A DNA stretch of 42,300 nucleotides from an uncultured Caulobacterales bacterium (GCA_903900155.1 CAIUMD010000012.1:1-42300); one strand, 5' to 3'. Shown: positions 32,907 through 41,926, counted from the stretch's first letter. The notes: generated from the letters alone by a model not told the origin. Numbers and translations are program-made.

Positions 32907-33620
32907 CTACTCCTCGTCTTCCTCGTCGACATAGCCCGACGACTTGCCGAACACGTCCTCGGCCTTGATGTCGCCGCGGGGCGCGCGGAAGTCTTCTTCC
33001 TCTTCCTCGACCTCCGGCTCGAACTGGCCGCCTTCCGAGGCGGGGCGCAGGGTGGGATCTTCCGGAACGATGCCGCGCTTGGCGTCGTCCTTGGCCTTCT
33101 TCTCGGCGGCCTTCTTGACCAGGCTGTCCAGCTCCAGCTGGCCGACCAGGCCCAGGGTCACCGGGTCGACCGGCTTGATGTTGGCGGCGTTCCAGTGCGT
33201 GCGGGCGCGGACCTGCTCGATCGTGGCCTTGGTGGTGCCCAGGATCTTCGAGATCTGGGCGTCGGTCACTTCGGGGTGGTGGCGCAGGAACCAGGCGATG
33301 GCGTCCGGGCGGTCCTGGCGACGCGAGACCGGGGTGTAGCGCGGGGCCTTCTTGGCCGGCTTCAACAGCTCGGCGTGGCGGCTGACCTGGGCCTTCATGC
33401 GGTAGTCCGGATTGCCCTGGGCCTTGTCCAGCTCTTCGCGGGTCAGCTGGCCGTTGCCGATCGGGTCGGCGCCGCGGATGTCGCGCGCCACTTCACCGTC
33501 GGCGATGCCGCGCACTTCCAGCGGGTGCAGGCCGCAGAAATCGGCGATCTGCTCGAAGCTGAGCGAGGTGTTGTCCACCAACCAGACGGCGGTCGCCTTG
33601 GGCATCAGGATGTCGGACAT
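32907..33620 (-). CDS. trcR: cell cycle transcriptional regulator TrcR (DUF1013)
   Basis: A 237-residue protein of the DUF1013 family, conserved in alphaproteobacteria. It begins MSDILMPKATAVWLVDNTSL. Two helix-turn-helix-like regions are visible: FEQIADFCGLHPLEVRGIADG (about 22-42) and VTDAQISKILGTTKATIEQVR (about 118-138). The C-terminus (about 185-237) is highly acidic and probably disordered. The name follows database usage; targets are not given by sequence. It is a monocistronic minus-strand gene. Confidence 0.9.
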   Translation of the reverse strand: MSDILMPKATAVWLVDNTSLSFEQIADFCGLHPLEVRGIADGEVARDIRGADPIGNGQLTREELDKAQGNPDYRMKAQVSRHAELLKPAKKAPRYTPVSRRQDRPDAIAWFLRHHPEVTDAQISKILGTTKATIEQVRARTHWNAANIKPVDPVTLGLVGQLELDSLVKKAAEKKAKDDAKRGIVPEDPTLRPASEGGQFEPEVEEEEEDFRAPRGDIKAEDVFGKSSGYVDEEDEE

Positions 33621-33760
33621 CGGTCCTCCAGAAATGACGGCGCCCGGCCTTTCGGCCGGGCGGGATGTTGGAAAACCTATAATCCGGTTCTCGCGAAAAG
33701 GGAACGGGGATCAAGCAAACTTCAACAGCGCCAGAGCTTTCGGCGGCCTCTAGTCTTTCT

Positions 33761-34735
33761 CTAAACCGTCAGCACCACCTTGCCCACGTGCTCTCCGGCC
33801 TCGAGATGCGCGTGGGCCTTGGCGGCGTCCGCCAGCGGGAAGGTCGCGTCGACGATCGGCTTCAGCTTTCCCGCCGCCACCCAGGGCCAGGCCACGCGTT
33901 CGACCTCGGCGGCCAGGCGCGCTTTTTCGTCGGCCGAGCGGGGGCGCAGGGTCGAGCCGGTGATGACGGCGCGTTTCTGCATGACCTTCATCACCGGCAC
34001 TTCCAGCATCGCCCCGCCCAGGCTGGCGATATAGACGATGCGGCCGCCAGTGTTCAGCGCGTCGAGGTTCTTCTCGAAATAGCTGGCCCCGACCATGTCG
34101 AGCACGACGTCAGCGCCGCCGGCGGCCTTCACGACCTCGGCGAAGTCCTCGGCCTTCGCATCGATCGCGATGTCGGCGCCCAGCTCCAGCGCCTTGGCCT
34201 TCTTGTCGGCCCCGCGGCCGGTGGCGATGACCTTGGCGCCAGCCGCCTTGGCCATGGCGATCGCCGTTGTTCCGATTCCGGACGTTCCACCATGAACCAG
34301 CAGCGTCTCCCCGGCCTTCAGGGCGCCATGCTCGAACACGTTGGCGAAGACGGTGAAGACCGTCTCGGGCAGCGCCGCGGCATGGACCAAGTCCAGGTCG
34401 CCCGGGATCGGCAGGGCGTGGCGGGCGTCGACCACGACATACTCCGCATAGCCGCCACCACCGACCAGGGCGCAGACCTTGTCGCCGACGTTCCAGCGGC
34501 CGGAAGCGACCACGACTTCACCCGCCACTTCCAGGCCCAGAGTGGCCGGCGCGCCGGGCGGCGGCGGATAGGAACCCAGGCGCTGCAGGAGGTCGGGACG
34601 GTTCACGCCGGCCGCGGCGACCTTGATCAGGATCTCGCCCGGTCCCGGCGCGGGACGCTCCAGCTGCACGGGGTGAAGGGCCTCGGCGGGGCCTTTGCCG
34701 CCCTCGATCGCGATCGCCGTCATCGTCTGCGTCAT
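33761..34735 (-). CDS. zinc-free NAD(P)H quinone oxidoreductase (MDR superfamily)
   Basis: A 324-residue oxidoreductase of the quinone oxidoreductase (Qor/PIG3) group. GVNRPDLLQRLGSYPPPPGAP and GLEVAGEVV mark the catalytic domain, and LVHGGTSGIGTTAIAMAKAAGAKVIATGR the nucleotide-binding Rossmann motif. No structural or catalytic zinc cysteines are present. ATG 34735 is preferred to an upstream TTG at 34744. It is divergent from the DUF1192 gene across 76 bases. Confidence 0.92.
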   Translation of the reverse strand: MTQTMTAIAIEGGKGPAEALHPVQLERPAPGPGEILIKVAAAGVNRPDLLQRLGSYPPPPGAPATLGLEVAGEVVVASGRWNVGDKVCALVGGGGYAEYVVVDARHALPIPGDLDLVHAAALPETVFTVFANVFEHGALKAGETLLVHGGTSGIGTTAIAMAKAAGAKVIATGRGADKKAKALELGADIAIDAKAEDFAEVVKAAGGADVVLDMVGASYFEKNLDALNTGGRIVYIASLGGAMLEVPVMKVMQKRAVITGSTLRPRSADEKARLAAEVERVAWPWVAAGKLKPIVDATFPLADAAKAHAHLEAGEHVGKVVLTV

Positions 34736-34811
34736 GGACCCCAAACCTCGTGAAGCTTGCCTTGGAGCCTAGGTAGGCGTCAGATATCGCCCGGAAAAGG
34801 GAGAAAAGCCG

Positions 34812-35018
34812 ATGTTCGAAGAGCCTGCGGAAGCCCGCGCCTTCAGCGGACGCGCCTTGAACGAGACGACCCACGAGGACCTGGAGGTCTACGGCGTCTC
34901 GGAACTGGAGGAGCGGATCCAGGCCCTGCAAGCCGAAATCGAACGCACCAAAGCCCAGCTGAGCAAGAAAAAGGCGGGCCGGGACGCGGCGAATGCGCTG
35001 TTTGGTCGCCTGGACTAA
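34812..35018 (+). CDS. DUF1192 family small protein
   Basis: A 68-residue protein: MFEEPAEARAFSGRALNETT is followed by LEVYGVSELEERIQALQAEIERTKAQL, a coiled coil typical of DUF1192. GGGAG at 34799 fits the start. It is encoded ahead of rcdA on the same strand, 180 bases away, an arrangement that I recall as common in related bacteria. Function unknown. Confidence 0.88.
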   Translation: MFEEPAEARAFSGRALNETTHEDLEVYGVSELEERIQALQAEIERTKAQLSKKKAGRDAANALFGRLD

Positions 35019-35198
35019 GGGTTCTTTTAAGGTTTCGGTGAGGTTACTGGCGTCTTAAGCGGTCATCCGCCTTCTGACGCTTGAGTACGCTGGTTCGAAG
35101 GGGGTGGGTCGCAACGGGACGGTTGGTTCTGGCACGGGCATTGCAGTTCCGTGACGAGCGAGACGTCCTCGCGGCCTTTCGAGGGGCATTGAGTAGCT

Positions 35199-35708
35199 AT
35201 GACCGAAGTGAACGCGTTCGCGGACACGCCTTGGCGCGCCGGAGTGATCCAGGACTTCGCGCGATCGGAACTGTTCGACCGCACGTTCGAGGAAGGCATG
35301 CAGCTGGTCGAAGAGACCGCCGCCTATCTCGATGGCGCCGGCCGGCATGACAGCAAGATCCTCTCGCGCAACGCGGCCCTGGGCTACGCCACCGAGAGCA
35401 TGCGCCTGACCACCCGCCTGATGCAGGTGGCCTCGTGGCTGCTGGTGCAGCGCGCCGTGCGCGAAGGCGAGATGCCGCCGGAAGCCGCCTGCGCCGAGAG
35501 CTACCGCCTGGGCGAGGAAGCCACCGGCGAGCCCGCGGCCATCGAGGAACTGCCCTTCGGCCTGACCCACCTGCTCACCCGCAGCGAGCGCCTGTATGAG
35601 CGCGTCCGCCACCTGGACCGCCGCATGTATGTGGAATCGCCGAACGAAGAGGCCCCGCGCCCCGTCCAGGCCCACTTCGACCGCCTGACGGCCGCCTTCG
35701 GGGGCTAA
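35199..35708 (+). CDS. rcdA: RcdA, adaptor for CtrA proteolysis (DUF1465)
   Basis: A 169-residue cytoplasmic protein. It helps ClpXP degrade the cell-cycle regulator CtrA together with CpdR and PopA. The helical bundle core shows FDRTFEEGMQLVEETAAYLDG, SMRLTTRLMQVASWLLVQRAV and LTHLLTRSERLYERVRHLDRRM. The C-terminal tail from about 150 (ESPNEEAPRPVQAHFDRL) is polar and probably disordered, as known for RcdA. TTAA half-sites occur upstream at 35027 and 35055; rcdA is known to be CtrA-activated in Caulobacter. Confidence 0.88.
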   Translation: MTEVNAFADTPWRAGVIQDFARSELFDRTFEEGMQLVEETAAYLDGAGRHDSKILSRNAALGYATESMRLTTRLMQVASWLLVQRAVREGEMPPEAACAESYRLGEEATGEPAAIEELPFGLTHLLTRSERLYERVRHLDRRMYVESPNEEAPRPVQAHFDRLTAAFGG

Positions 35709-35713
35709 GAGAT

Positions 35714-35823
35714 TCTCCTCCCCCGCTGGGGAGGTGGCCCAGAGGGCCGGAGGGGGCAGCTCGGCTTATGCCGGCGACGCCCCCTCAGTCGGCTCCGCCG
35801 ACAGCTCCCCCGGAAGGGGAGCA
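35714..35823. repeat. intergenic repeat between rcdA and coq9 (CTCCCCCGCTGGGGAGG family)
   Basis: Hairpins CCTCCCC-CGCT-GGGGAGG and GGCCC-AGA-GGGCC are followed by GGAGGGGGC and, after a short centre, an inverted CCCCCTC…GCTCCCC half. It lies between the convergent stops of rcdA and coq9 and may terminate both. Confidence 0.75.
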
Positions 35824-35831
35824 GATTCCAT

Positions 35832-36512
35832 TCATTTCCCGAAGCGGATCTTGGCCAGGGCCGCGACGACCTCGCTGGCCAGATCCATGGGCTTCAGGCC
35901 GGCCTTCCACTTTTCGAACGCCATGACGTTGTCGATGCGCGCGTCCAGGTGCGAGAGCGCCGAGGCGCGGCCCGAAGCCAGGTCGACCGCCAGGGTCGAG
36001 ATCAGAATCCCCGACAGGATAGCCCGCTTGGAATAGTGGTTCTCGTCCGTCGCCGTATCGCCGGCCCAGCGCCAGATCATATCGGCCGATTCCCAGGTCA
36101 GCCGCAGCGCCAGCGCCAGGTTGGTCGGGAAGGCCAGGAAGGCGGCCAGCGGGCGCATGACGTCCGCATGCTCCTGGGCGGCGTCGAGACGAGCGACCAC
36201 GCCCTCGCGGATTTTCTGGCGAATCTTCAGCGCGGCGACATCGAACGCTTTCAGCCGCCCAAGCGCCGCCGCGTCGTGGCGTCGCGACAGCAAGGCCGCT
36301 AGGTCACGCGGGCCTTCGGGCAGCAGAAGCTGGCCCTCGGCGTCGCTGAGGCCCGCCGCCGCAAGGGCTCGCGAGACCAGCCCAGCGTTCCAGCCGGCCT
36401 TGGGCGCCAGGCGCACGGCCTCGTCCAGCACGCGCTGTTCGGCGTCGTCGGCCCAGGTCCGGCCGGAAGCTTGACGGGTGGAGTCATCAGGGATCTGAGC
36501 GGCTTGTGTCAT
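35832..36512 (-). CDS. COQ9 family ubiquinone biosynthesis protein
   Basis: A 226-residue helical protein with a TetR-like fold and a lipid-binding C-terminus. [29 protein letters not shown] resembles the TetR-like N-terminal half, and [42 protein letters not shown] is the COQ9 signature region. In eukaryotes COQ9 presents substrate to COQ7; bacterial homologues are less studied. It is on the minus strand, divergent from rpsU by about 180 bases. Confidence 0.92.
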   Translation of the reverse strand: MTQAAQIPDDSTRQASGRTWADDAEQRVLDEAVRLAPKAGWNAGLVSRALAAAGLSDAEGQLLLPEGPRDLAALLSRRHDAAALGRLKAFDVAALKIRQKIREGVVARLDAAQEHADVMRPLAAFLAFPTNLALALRLTWESADMIWRWAGDTATDENHYSKRAILSGILISTLAVDLASGRASALSHLDARIDNVMAFEKWKAGLKPMDLASEVVAALAKIRFGK

Positions 36513-36693
36513 AAATCCGAGTCTACACCGGTGTTTAGGCCGCGTCGCGCATGGACAGAGGCCGTCTGCTCTGCTATCAGCCCCGCCTCATCGCCTGGGA
36601 GCACCCCTTCCAGGTTACCCGGTTTTGTTCGCCCGCCCGGCCCCTCAAGAGGGACTTGGGAAATTGGTCGGGCTGTCGAATGGAGAGATACCC

Positions 36694-36927
36694 CTGGTCC
36701 AGATTTTCGTCCGCGACAACAACGTCGATCAGGCGCTGAAGGCCCTGAAGAAGAAGATGCAACGCGAAGGCTCGTTCCGCGAAATGAAGCGGCACGTGCA
36801 CTATGAAAAGCCGTCGGAAAAGCGCGCTCGCCAGAAGGCTGAAGCCGTCCGCCGCGCTCGCAAGCTGGCCCGCAAGCGCGCCCAGCGCGAAGGCCTGCTG
36901 CCGATGCCGAAGAAGCCGAGCCGGTAA
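36694..36927 (+). CDS. rpsU: 30S ribosomal protein S21
   Basis: A 77-residue basic protein: [41 protein letters not shown] and the Arg/Lys-rich tail are diagnostic of S21. The position where family members begin (M-VQIFV) is CTG 36694, with GGAGAG at 36682-36687 ideally spaced. No ATG or GTG lies near. TTG 36664 is in frame and also has a GAGGGA upstream, which would add ten residues. I favour the CTG start but the choice is not settled by sequence alone. Confidence 0.88.
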   Translation: MVQIFVRDNNVDQALKALKKKMQREGSFREMKRHVHYEKPSEKRARQKAEAVRRARKLARKRAQREGLLPMPKKPSR

Positions 36928-36954
36928 GACCCGCTCTTCTTCGCTGAAGATTTC

Positions 36955-36984
36955 GAAGGCCGCGCGGCGATCCGCGCGGCCTTC
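36955..36984. terminator. hairpin between rpsU and the convergent permease gene
   Basis: A 13-bp perfect stem GAAGGCCGCGCGG / CCGCGCGGCCTTC with a CGAT loop. The T content after the stem is low in either direction, so efficiency is uncertain. Confidence 0.7.
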
Positions 36985-36998
36985 GTTGCGTTTGGGCC

Positions 36999-38429
36999 CT
37001 ACCCCGCTTGCTTCCTGACGATCAGGCCGATCAGGGTCTTGAGGTCGATCTTCCCCGTCGCCAGCGCGCCGACGTGGAAGGCGCGGGTCGAGAAGGCGAT
37101 GATCGCCACGACGGTCACAGCCATCAACGCCGTGGTGCCGATGATCTGGACCAGCGGCGGATCGCTGGCGATGCGCACCGGCATCAGGAACGGCGTGAAG
37201 GGCGGGATCCACGACAGGGCGTTCAGAATCGGCGCCTCGGGCGAGCGGATCGCCTGGCCCATGAAGACCACCGGGATGGTCATCACCATCATGATCGGCC
37301 CCAGCAGGGTTTGGGCGTCGCGCTGGCTCTCGCAGAAGGCCCCAACCCCGGCGAACAGCGCCGCGTACATCAGGTAGCCGCCGACCAGATAGGCGCCGAA
37401 ATAGAACAACAAGCCCTTGCCCAGCAGCACGGCGACCAGGTCGCCGGCCAGGCCGGGGGCGAAGTTCAGCAGGGCCAGCCAGCCGCCCATGGCCCAGACG
37501 CCCAGCACGGTCAGGGTCAGGCCCGCCACGCCCAGAATCTTGCCGCCCATGATCTCGGGGACCGAGGCCGAGGACAGCAGCACCTCCAGGATCTTGGACG
37601 ACTTCTCCTCGATCACGCTGTTCAGCAGGATGCTGGCCCCGGTCAGGATCATCGACCACAGCAGCATGCCCGCCGCGAAGCCGACGATGGTCGGCAGGCG
37701 GTCGCGCAGGCTGACCTTCTCACCTGAGGCGGCCTTGGGCGACAGGCTGTTGAAGGCGGGCCGCAGATCGTCGGCGGCTTTCAGGGTCTGGGCCGAAACG
37801 CCCGCGCGGGCCAGGGCGCGCTCACGCATGATCTCGCCGACGGCGCTCTTCAGGTCGTTTTCCAGCACGGGCGCGGCCAGGTTGCGGCTCCACAGGTCCA
37901 TGACGATGGCGTCGTCGCGGCCGCTGAGGATCAGCACCGAATCGAGCCGTTTCTCCCCCACCTCGCGACGGGCGATGAGGCCGGCCGCGCGCGGGTCGGG
38001 CGCCTCCTGGGCCCGGGCGGGCGGCGGCAGGACGATGACCTTGGCGCGCGGCGGCTTGTAGCGGGCGGCGGCCGAGGCGTTGTAGCGGGCCAGGACCTCG
38101 CGGCCGGCCGCGTCGCCGCCCTGCGCCTGGGCCTTGCGAACCTCGTCCTGCGCCTTGGGGCCGGCCGCCGACAGGGCCGCCGCGCGCAGGGCCCGGGCGG
38201 CGTCGCGGTTCTGGTTCAGGACGATGGCCTTGGCCAGGGCGGGCCCCAGGGTCTGGCCGGTCAGGTCGACGATGGCCAGGCGCTCAGGCTTGGCCGCCTT
38301 CATCATCATCAGGGGCGCCAGGGCGGTGATCCCGATCACCAGCGGCAAGGCCACGATCGACAGCCAAAAGCCGACCGTGCGGACATAGGCCAAGTATTCC
38401 CGGCGGGCGATCTTCAAGAGACGGCTCAT
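36999..38429 (-). CDS. ABC exporter permease, NatB-like
   Basis: A 476-residue ABC-2 type permease. One membrane segment near residue 22-45 is followed by a large extracytoplasmic region to about 250, then five or six hydrophobic segments (IVGFAAGMLLWSMILTGASIL, IMMVMTIPVVFMGQAI, LMAVTVVAIIAFSTRAF). EEKSSKILEVLLSS is a hallmark of the NatB/YhaP group. It overlaps the ATPase stop by 4 bases (ATGA), so both subunits are made from one message. Sodium export is known for NatAB; substrate here is unknown. Confidence 0.9.
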   Translation of the reverse strand: MSRLLKIARREYLAYVRTVGFWLSIVALPLVIGITALAPLMMMKAAKPERLAIVDLTGQTLGPALAKAIVLNQNRDAARALRAAALSAAGPKAQDEVRKAQAQGGDAAGREVLARYNASAAARYKPPRAKVIVLPPPARAQEAPDPRAAGLIARREVGEKRLDSVLILSGRDDAIVMDLWSRNLAAPVLENDLKSAVGEIMRERALARAGVSAQTLKAADDLRPAFNSLSPKAASGEKVSLRDRLPTIVGFAAGMLLWSMILTGASILLNSVIEEKSSKILEVLLSSASVPEIMGGKILGVAGLTLTVLGVWAMGGWLALLNFAPGLAGDLVAVLLGKGLLFYFGAYLVGGYLMYAALFAGVGAFCESQRDAQTLLGPIMMVMTIPVVFMGQAIRSPEAPILNALSWIPPFTPFLMPVRIASDPPLVQIIGTTALMAVTVVAIIAFSTRAFHVGALATGKIDLKTLIGLIVRKQAG

Positions 38430-39343
38430 GCCTGGCCTCCCGTCAGAACGATGAAGGCGTCGTGCAGGCTGGGCTCCTTGAGCTCGAACCGTCGCAGGGA
38501 AAGATCCCGGGCGAAGGCCGCCTTCAGGGCGTCGTGGCCGCCGCGGGTCTCGGACAGTACGGCGACATGCCGCCAGCCGCCGTCGGGCGACGCTTCGGAG
38601 GTCACCGCGCCCAGGCCCGGCAGCGCCATGACCTGCTCGGCGGAAAGATCACCTTCGAGCACCAGGGCCCGAGGCGCGGCGCAGCGGGCGGTGGCGACGT
38701 CGCCGTCGAACACCTTTCGCCCCCGCGCCATCAGCACGACCTTGTCGCACAGGCGCTCGGCGTGCTGCATCACGTGGGTCGAGAAGAGGACCGTGGCTCC
38801 ACGCGCGGCGATCTCGCGGATCATCGCCTCCAGCGCCTGCTGGTTGACGGGATCCAGGCCCGAGAACGGCTCGTCCAGCACCACCAGCTCGGGCTCGTGC
38901 GCCAGGGCCGAGATCAACTGGACCTTCTGGGCCATGCCCTTGGACAGCTCCTTGATCGGCTTCTTCATGGCGTAGCCCAGGCCCTGCGCCTCCAGCATCG
39001 CCTTGGCCCGCTTGCGCCCCTCGACCTCGGGCACGCCCTTCAGCCCCGCGAAGAAGGCGATGGCGTCGATCGGGGTCATGCGTTTGTAGAGGCCGCGCTC
39101 CTCGGGCAGGAAACCGATCCTCTCACGGACCTTGGTGGCGTCGTCGGCGCCCAGCACCGTGATCCTGCCCGCGCTGGGCGGCAGCAGGCCCAGGATCATG
39201 CGGATGGTCGAGGTCTTGCCCGCGCCGTTGGGGCCCAGGAAGCCGGTGATCCGGCCGGCCGGGACCTCGAAACTGACGTCCCGCACGGCGTGGAAGTCGT
39301 CATAGGTCTTGCTGACGCCTTCCAGGCTGACCGCACTGACCAT
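38426..39343 (-). CDS. ABC exporter ATPase, NatA-like
   Basis: A 305-residue ATPase paired with the downstream permease. Walker A is GPNGAGKTST, the signature is LSKGMAQKVQ (a variant of LSGGQ), Walker B is LVVLDEPFSGLDPVN and the switch lies in FSTHVMQHAE. The C-terminal 80 residues are a regulatory extension often seen in NatA-type ATPases. ATG 39343 follows GGGAGGT. It is the first gene of the pair. Confidence 0.93.
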   Translation of the reverse strand: MVSAVSLEGVSKTYDDFHAVRDVSFEVPAGRITGFLGPNGAGKTSTIRMILGLLPPSAGRITVLGADDATKVRERIGFLPEERGLYKRMTPIDAIAFFAGLKGVPEVEGRKRAKAMLEAQGLGYAMKKPIKELSKGMAQKVQLISALAHEPELVVLDEPFSGLDPVNQQALEAMIREIAARGATVLFSTHVMQHAERLCDKVVLMARGRKVFDGDVATARCAAPRALVLEGDLSAEQVMALPGLGAVTSEASPDGGWRHVAVLSETRGGHDALKAAFARDLSLRRFELKEPSLHDAFIVLTGGQA

Positions 39344-39378
39344 GGGGACCTCCCGAATCAACCCTCCTGAAAGTTGTA

Positions 39379-40335
39379 TCAGCCCTTCTTGGAGGCGTCG
39401 GCCACGAACGCCACGGCGCGGACGATGTGGTCGGCGAAGCGGCGGCCGATCAGCAGGGTGTGGGTGGCGGCCTCGACATGGTCGACCAGGCCGTGCTGCG
39501 AGCGGCGGGCCGGCGCGGCCTGCATTTCCTTGCGGTCCTCGCGCCCCTTCACCGGACCGGCGGTGACCACGGCGACCGGCCACTTGGGATCGAAGTCCGG
39601 CTGCTGGGCGGCCTGGTCCGAAGATTCCTTCCACAGCCCGACCTCCTCGGCCGACACGCGGTTGTGGCGGCCATTGGCGAAGGCCCAGCTCTTCTCGGCC
39701 TTGGCGGCCGGCGGCAGGTCGATCTTGTCGCCCAGCCGGGTATGGACCAGCGGCTTGTAGAGGCCCAGCGACGCCCCGCGCGCCGCCCACTTCGAGGCGT
39801 TGGCGAAGGCCTTGATGAAGCCCTGCATGCGCGGATCCTGGGCGGCCTCGGGCGTGGCGGCGTCGACCAGGACGATGCCCGCCACCTTCTCCGGATTGCG
39901 CCCGGCATATTCGCGCAGCCGCAGGCCGGCCATCGAGTGGCCAACCAGGATGTAGGGGCCGGGCTCGCCCGACGCGGCGACCAGTTTTTCAAAGTCGGTG
40001 ACGATGGCGATGCCGTCGCGGGGGCTGGGCCCCTTGGGCGAGAAGCCCATGCCGGCCCGGTCATAGGCGCACGAGCGCCAGCCGGCGGCGGTCAGCGCTT
40101 CCTGCGCGCCGCCCCAGTCGGCGGCGAAACCAAAGGCGCCGGCTTCCAACCAGATGACGGGGCGATCGCTCTTGGGGCCTTCGCAGACCAGCCGCAGCAT
40201 GCGCCCTGGCTCGATCTCGACCAGCTGGCCGCGCATCTTCGGCGCCCCCGTGGCGCTGACGATGCCGCCCACGGCGATGTACGAGACCAAAAGCAGGGCC
40301 AAGCCCGCGACGCCGCGACCGAGAAACTGGATCAT
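39379..40335 (-). CDS. alpha/beta hydrolase, membrane-anchored
   Basis: A 318-residue hydrolase with one N-terminal hydrophobic segment (GVAGLALLLVSYIAVGGIV) that probably anchors it facing the periplasm. The nucleophile elbow GHSMAGL is intact, VIWLEAGAFGFAADW holds the oxyanion region, and a His near DHVEAATHT is a likely catalytic residue. ATG 40335 is used; upstream TTG 40344 is less likely. The substrate is unknown. It lies 35 bases upstream of the ABC ATPase start on the same strand. Confidence 0.85.
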   Translation of the reverse strand: MIQFLGRGVAGLALLLVSYIAVGGIVSATGAPKMRGQLVEIEPGRMLRLVCEGPKSDRPVIWLEAGAFGFAADWGGAQEALTAAGWRSCAYDRAGMGFSPKGPSPRDGIAIVTDFEKLVAASGEPGPYILVGHSMAGLRLREYAGRNPEKVAGIVLVDAATPEAAQDPRMQGFIKAFANASKWAARGASLGLYKPLVHTRLGDKIDLPPAAKAEKSWAFANGRHNRVSAEEVGLWKESSDQAAQQPDFDPKWPVAVVTAGPVKGREDRKEMQAAPARRSQHGLVDHVEAATHTLLIGRRFADHIVRAVAFVADASKKG

Positions 40336-40395
40336 GGCGTTCAATGTAGTGACGCTTTGTGACGCGTCGAGGCGCGTTGCACCGGGGACGGAGCT

Positions 40396-41298
40396 TTAAG
40401 TGCTCGAACCCACCGAAGCGCTCACCGCCGGGACGGCCGGCGCCGGAACCGTGGCGACCGGGATGGTGGCGCGGACGCGGCCGTTCTTCAGGCGCGCGAG
40501 CTTGACGCCGCCAGCAGCGCCGGCCTTCGCCAGGACGCCGGGCGGCCACTTCGAGACCGTGGCCTTGTGCACCTTGCGCGAGACGCGACCGGCGGCCTTC
40601 AGCGGCAGGTCTGAGGCCTCTGCGAAGCTGCGGTCCAGGAAGAAGGTCGGGTTCAGGGCCTTGTCGCCCTTGCGGATCTCGAAGTGCAGGTGCGAGCCGG
40701 TCGAGCGGCCCGAATTGCCCACGAAGGCGACCGTGTCGCCGCGATGCAGATAGGCGCCGCGCTTCACCCCCGCGGCCGGCCTGGCCAGGTGCGCGTACAG
40801 CGTCGTCAGCCCGCCCTTGTGCATGACCAGCACGTAGCGGCCATAAGAGGGCGACAGGCCGGTGGCCTTGACCACGCCGTCGGCGGCGACCTTGACCGCC
40901 GCCCCGCCGGGCGCGGCGATGTCGACGCCCTCGTGCAGGCGGCCGTTCTCTTCCCAGGGCAGCTGGCGCAGGCCGAACGGCGAATTGATCACCCGGCCGG
41001 GCAGCGGCGCGGCGAACTGGAAGGCGGGCGGCGGCGCCTCGGGTTCGACCTCTTCGGCCTGCGGCGCGATGGGGACGATGACCGGGGTCGGGTCGGCGAC
41101 GGGCGCGGTGCGCGCCGCCCAGTCGCCCAGGGCCAGCGCCCCGTTCAGGGTCCCGGCCATGGCGGCGACGCCCAGCATGGTGAAGAACGCGACGCGCAGA
41201 TGCTGAGGCGGGACAGCCAGGCTCTTGGAGATCAAACCGCTTCCTCTTCGACGTTCGGTCAGGTCGAGAGGACCGCGCGCAGGCGGCTTTACTCTCAC
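40396..41298 (-). CDS. M23/LytM-type peptidase
   Basis: A 300-residue protein with an N-terminal membrane segment (VAFFTMLGVAAMAGTLNGAL, about 36-56) and a Pro/Glu-rich linker. The LytM domain (about 100-220) keeps the zinc ligands: His and Asp in LHEGVDIAAPGG and the HxH of GSHLHFEIR, with YGRYVLVMHKGGLTTLYAHL. It should therefore be an active murein endopeptidase in the periplasm, not a degenerate activator. The C-terminal 80 residues are basic and then Ala/Val/Pro rich. The start is GTG 41298. Confidence 0.9.
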   Translation of the reverse strand: MRVKPPARGPLDLTERRRGSGLISKSLAVPPQHLRVAFFTMLGVAAMAGTLNGALALGDWAARTAPVADPTPVIVPIAPQAEEVEPEAPPPAFQFAAPLPGRVINSPFGLRQLPWEENGRLHEGVDIAAPGGAAVKVAADGVVKATGLSPSYGRYVLVMHKGGLTTLYAHLARPAAGVKRGAYLHRGDTVAFVGNSGRSTGSHLHFEIRKGDKALNPTFFLDRSFAEASDLPLKAAGRVSRKVHKATVSKWPPGVLAKAGAAGGVKLARLKNGRVRATIPVATVPAPAVPAVSASVGSST

Positions 41299-41572
41299 AC
41301 CTGACCTTTCGGCTTGGTGAATGGCGGCGGTCTATGAAGGTCGCATGGGGCGAAAACAGGGCGCAGCTTAACCATTCACTAACCACGCGGCGAAGCTCGC
41401 CCCCCGTTACATGAATAGACGCCAAACATTACACCAAGTTCATTTCATGAAACGCACGTCACTTCTTTAATTGCACGTCATGAAGGAGACGTAACGGGAC
41501 TTCGAGAACTCTGGCCAGTATTCAATATTCATCGGCGCACAAGAACAGCGCCCAACCAGAGGGATCTTCGAA
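41299..41572. promoter_or_regulatory. divergent promoter region of the LytM peptidase and UrcA genes
   Basis: A 274-base gap without a gene. TTAACCAT at 41368-41375 matches a CtrA half-box and is followed by a second AACC eight bases on. AT-rich stretches near 41430-41480 (TTCATTTCATGAAACG, TTCTTTAATTG) lie toward the UrcA gene. No firm -35/-10 pair could be assigned. Confidence 0.35.
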
Positions 41573-41926
41573 ATGCGCAAGTTCATCATGAGCCTGACCA
41601 CCGTCGCCAGCCTGAGCCTGGCCGCCGTTCCGGTCCTGGGCCTGACCCAAGCCGCCAACGCCGCCGAACCGGGCGACCCGTCCATCACCGTCTCCATCGC
41701 CGACCTGAACCTGGCCAACCCGGCCCAGGCCAAGATCTTCAAGGCCCGCGTCCAGGCCGCCGGCGAGACCGTCTGCCGCGCCAAGATGAACCGCGGCGAG
41801 CTGCAATCGACCGTCCGCGCCTGCATGACCGAGGCCCGCCAGAGCGCCGAGCGCCAGCTGTCGCAACGCCAGCGCAACGCCCTGGCCCTGGCCAAGACCG
41901 CCCCGGTCGAAGTCGCCGCCCAGTGA
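41573..41926 (+). CDS. UrcA family exported protein
   Basis: A 117-residue protein with a signal peptide (about 1-31, ending in AANAAEPG). The mature domain starts ITVSIADLNLANPAQAKIFKARVQAAG, as in the UrcA family found in alphaproteobacteria, with two cysteines (VCRAK and RACMTEA) that likely form a disulfide. The C-terminus is a Gln/Arg-rich helix. The role of UrcA proteins is unknown. It is monocistronic with its own terminator. Confidence 0.88.
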   Translation: MRKFIMSLTTVASLSLAAVPVLGLTQAANAAEPGDPSITVSIADLNLANPAQAKIFKARVQAAGETVCRAKMNRGELQSTVRACMTEARQSAERQLSQRQRNALALAKTAPVEVAAQ

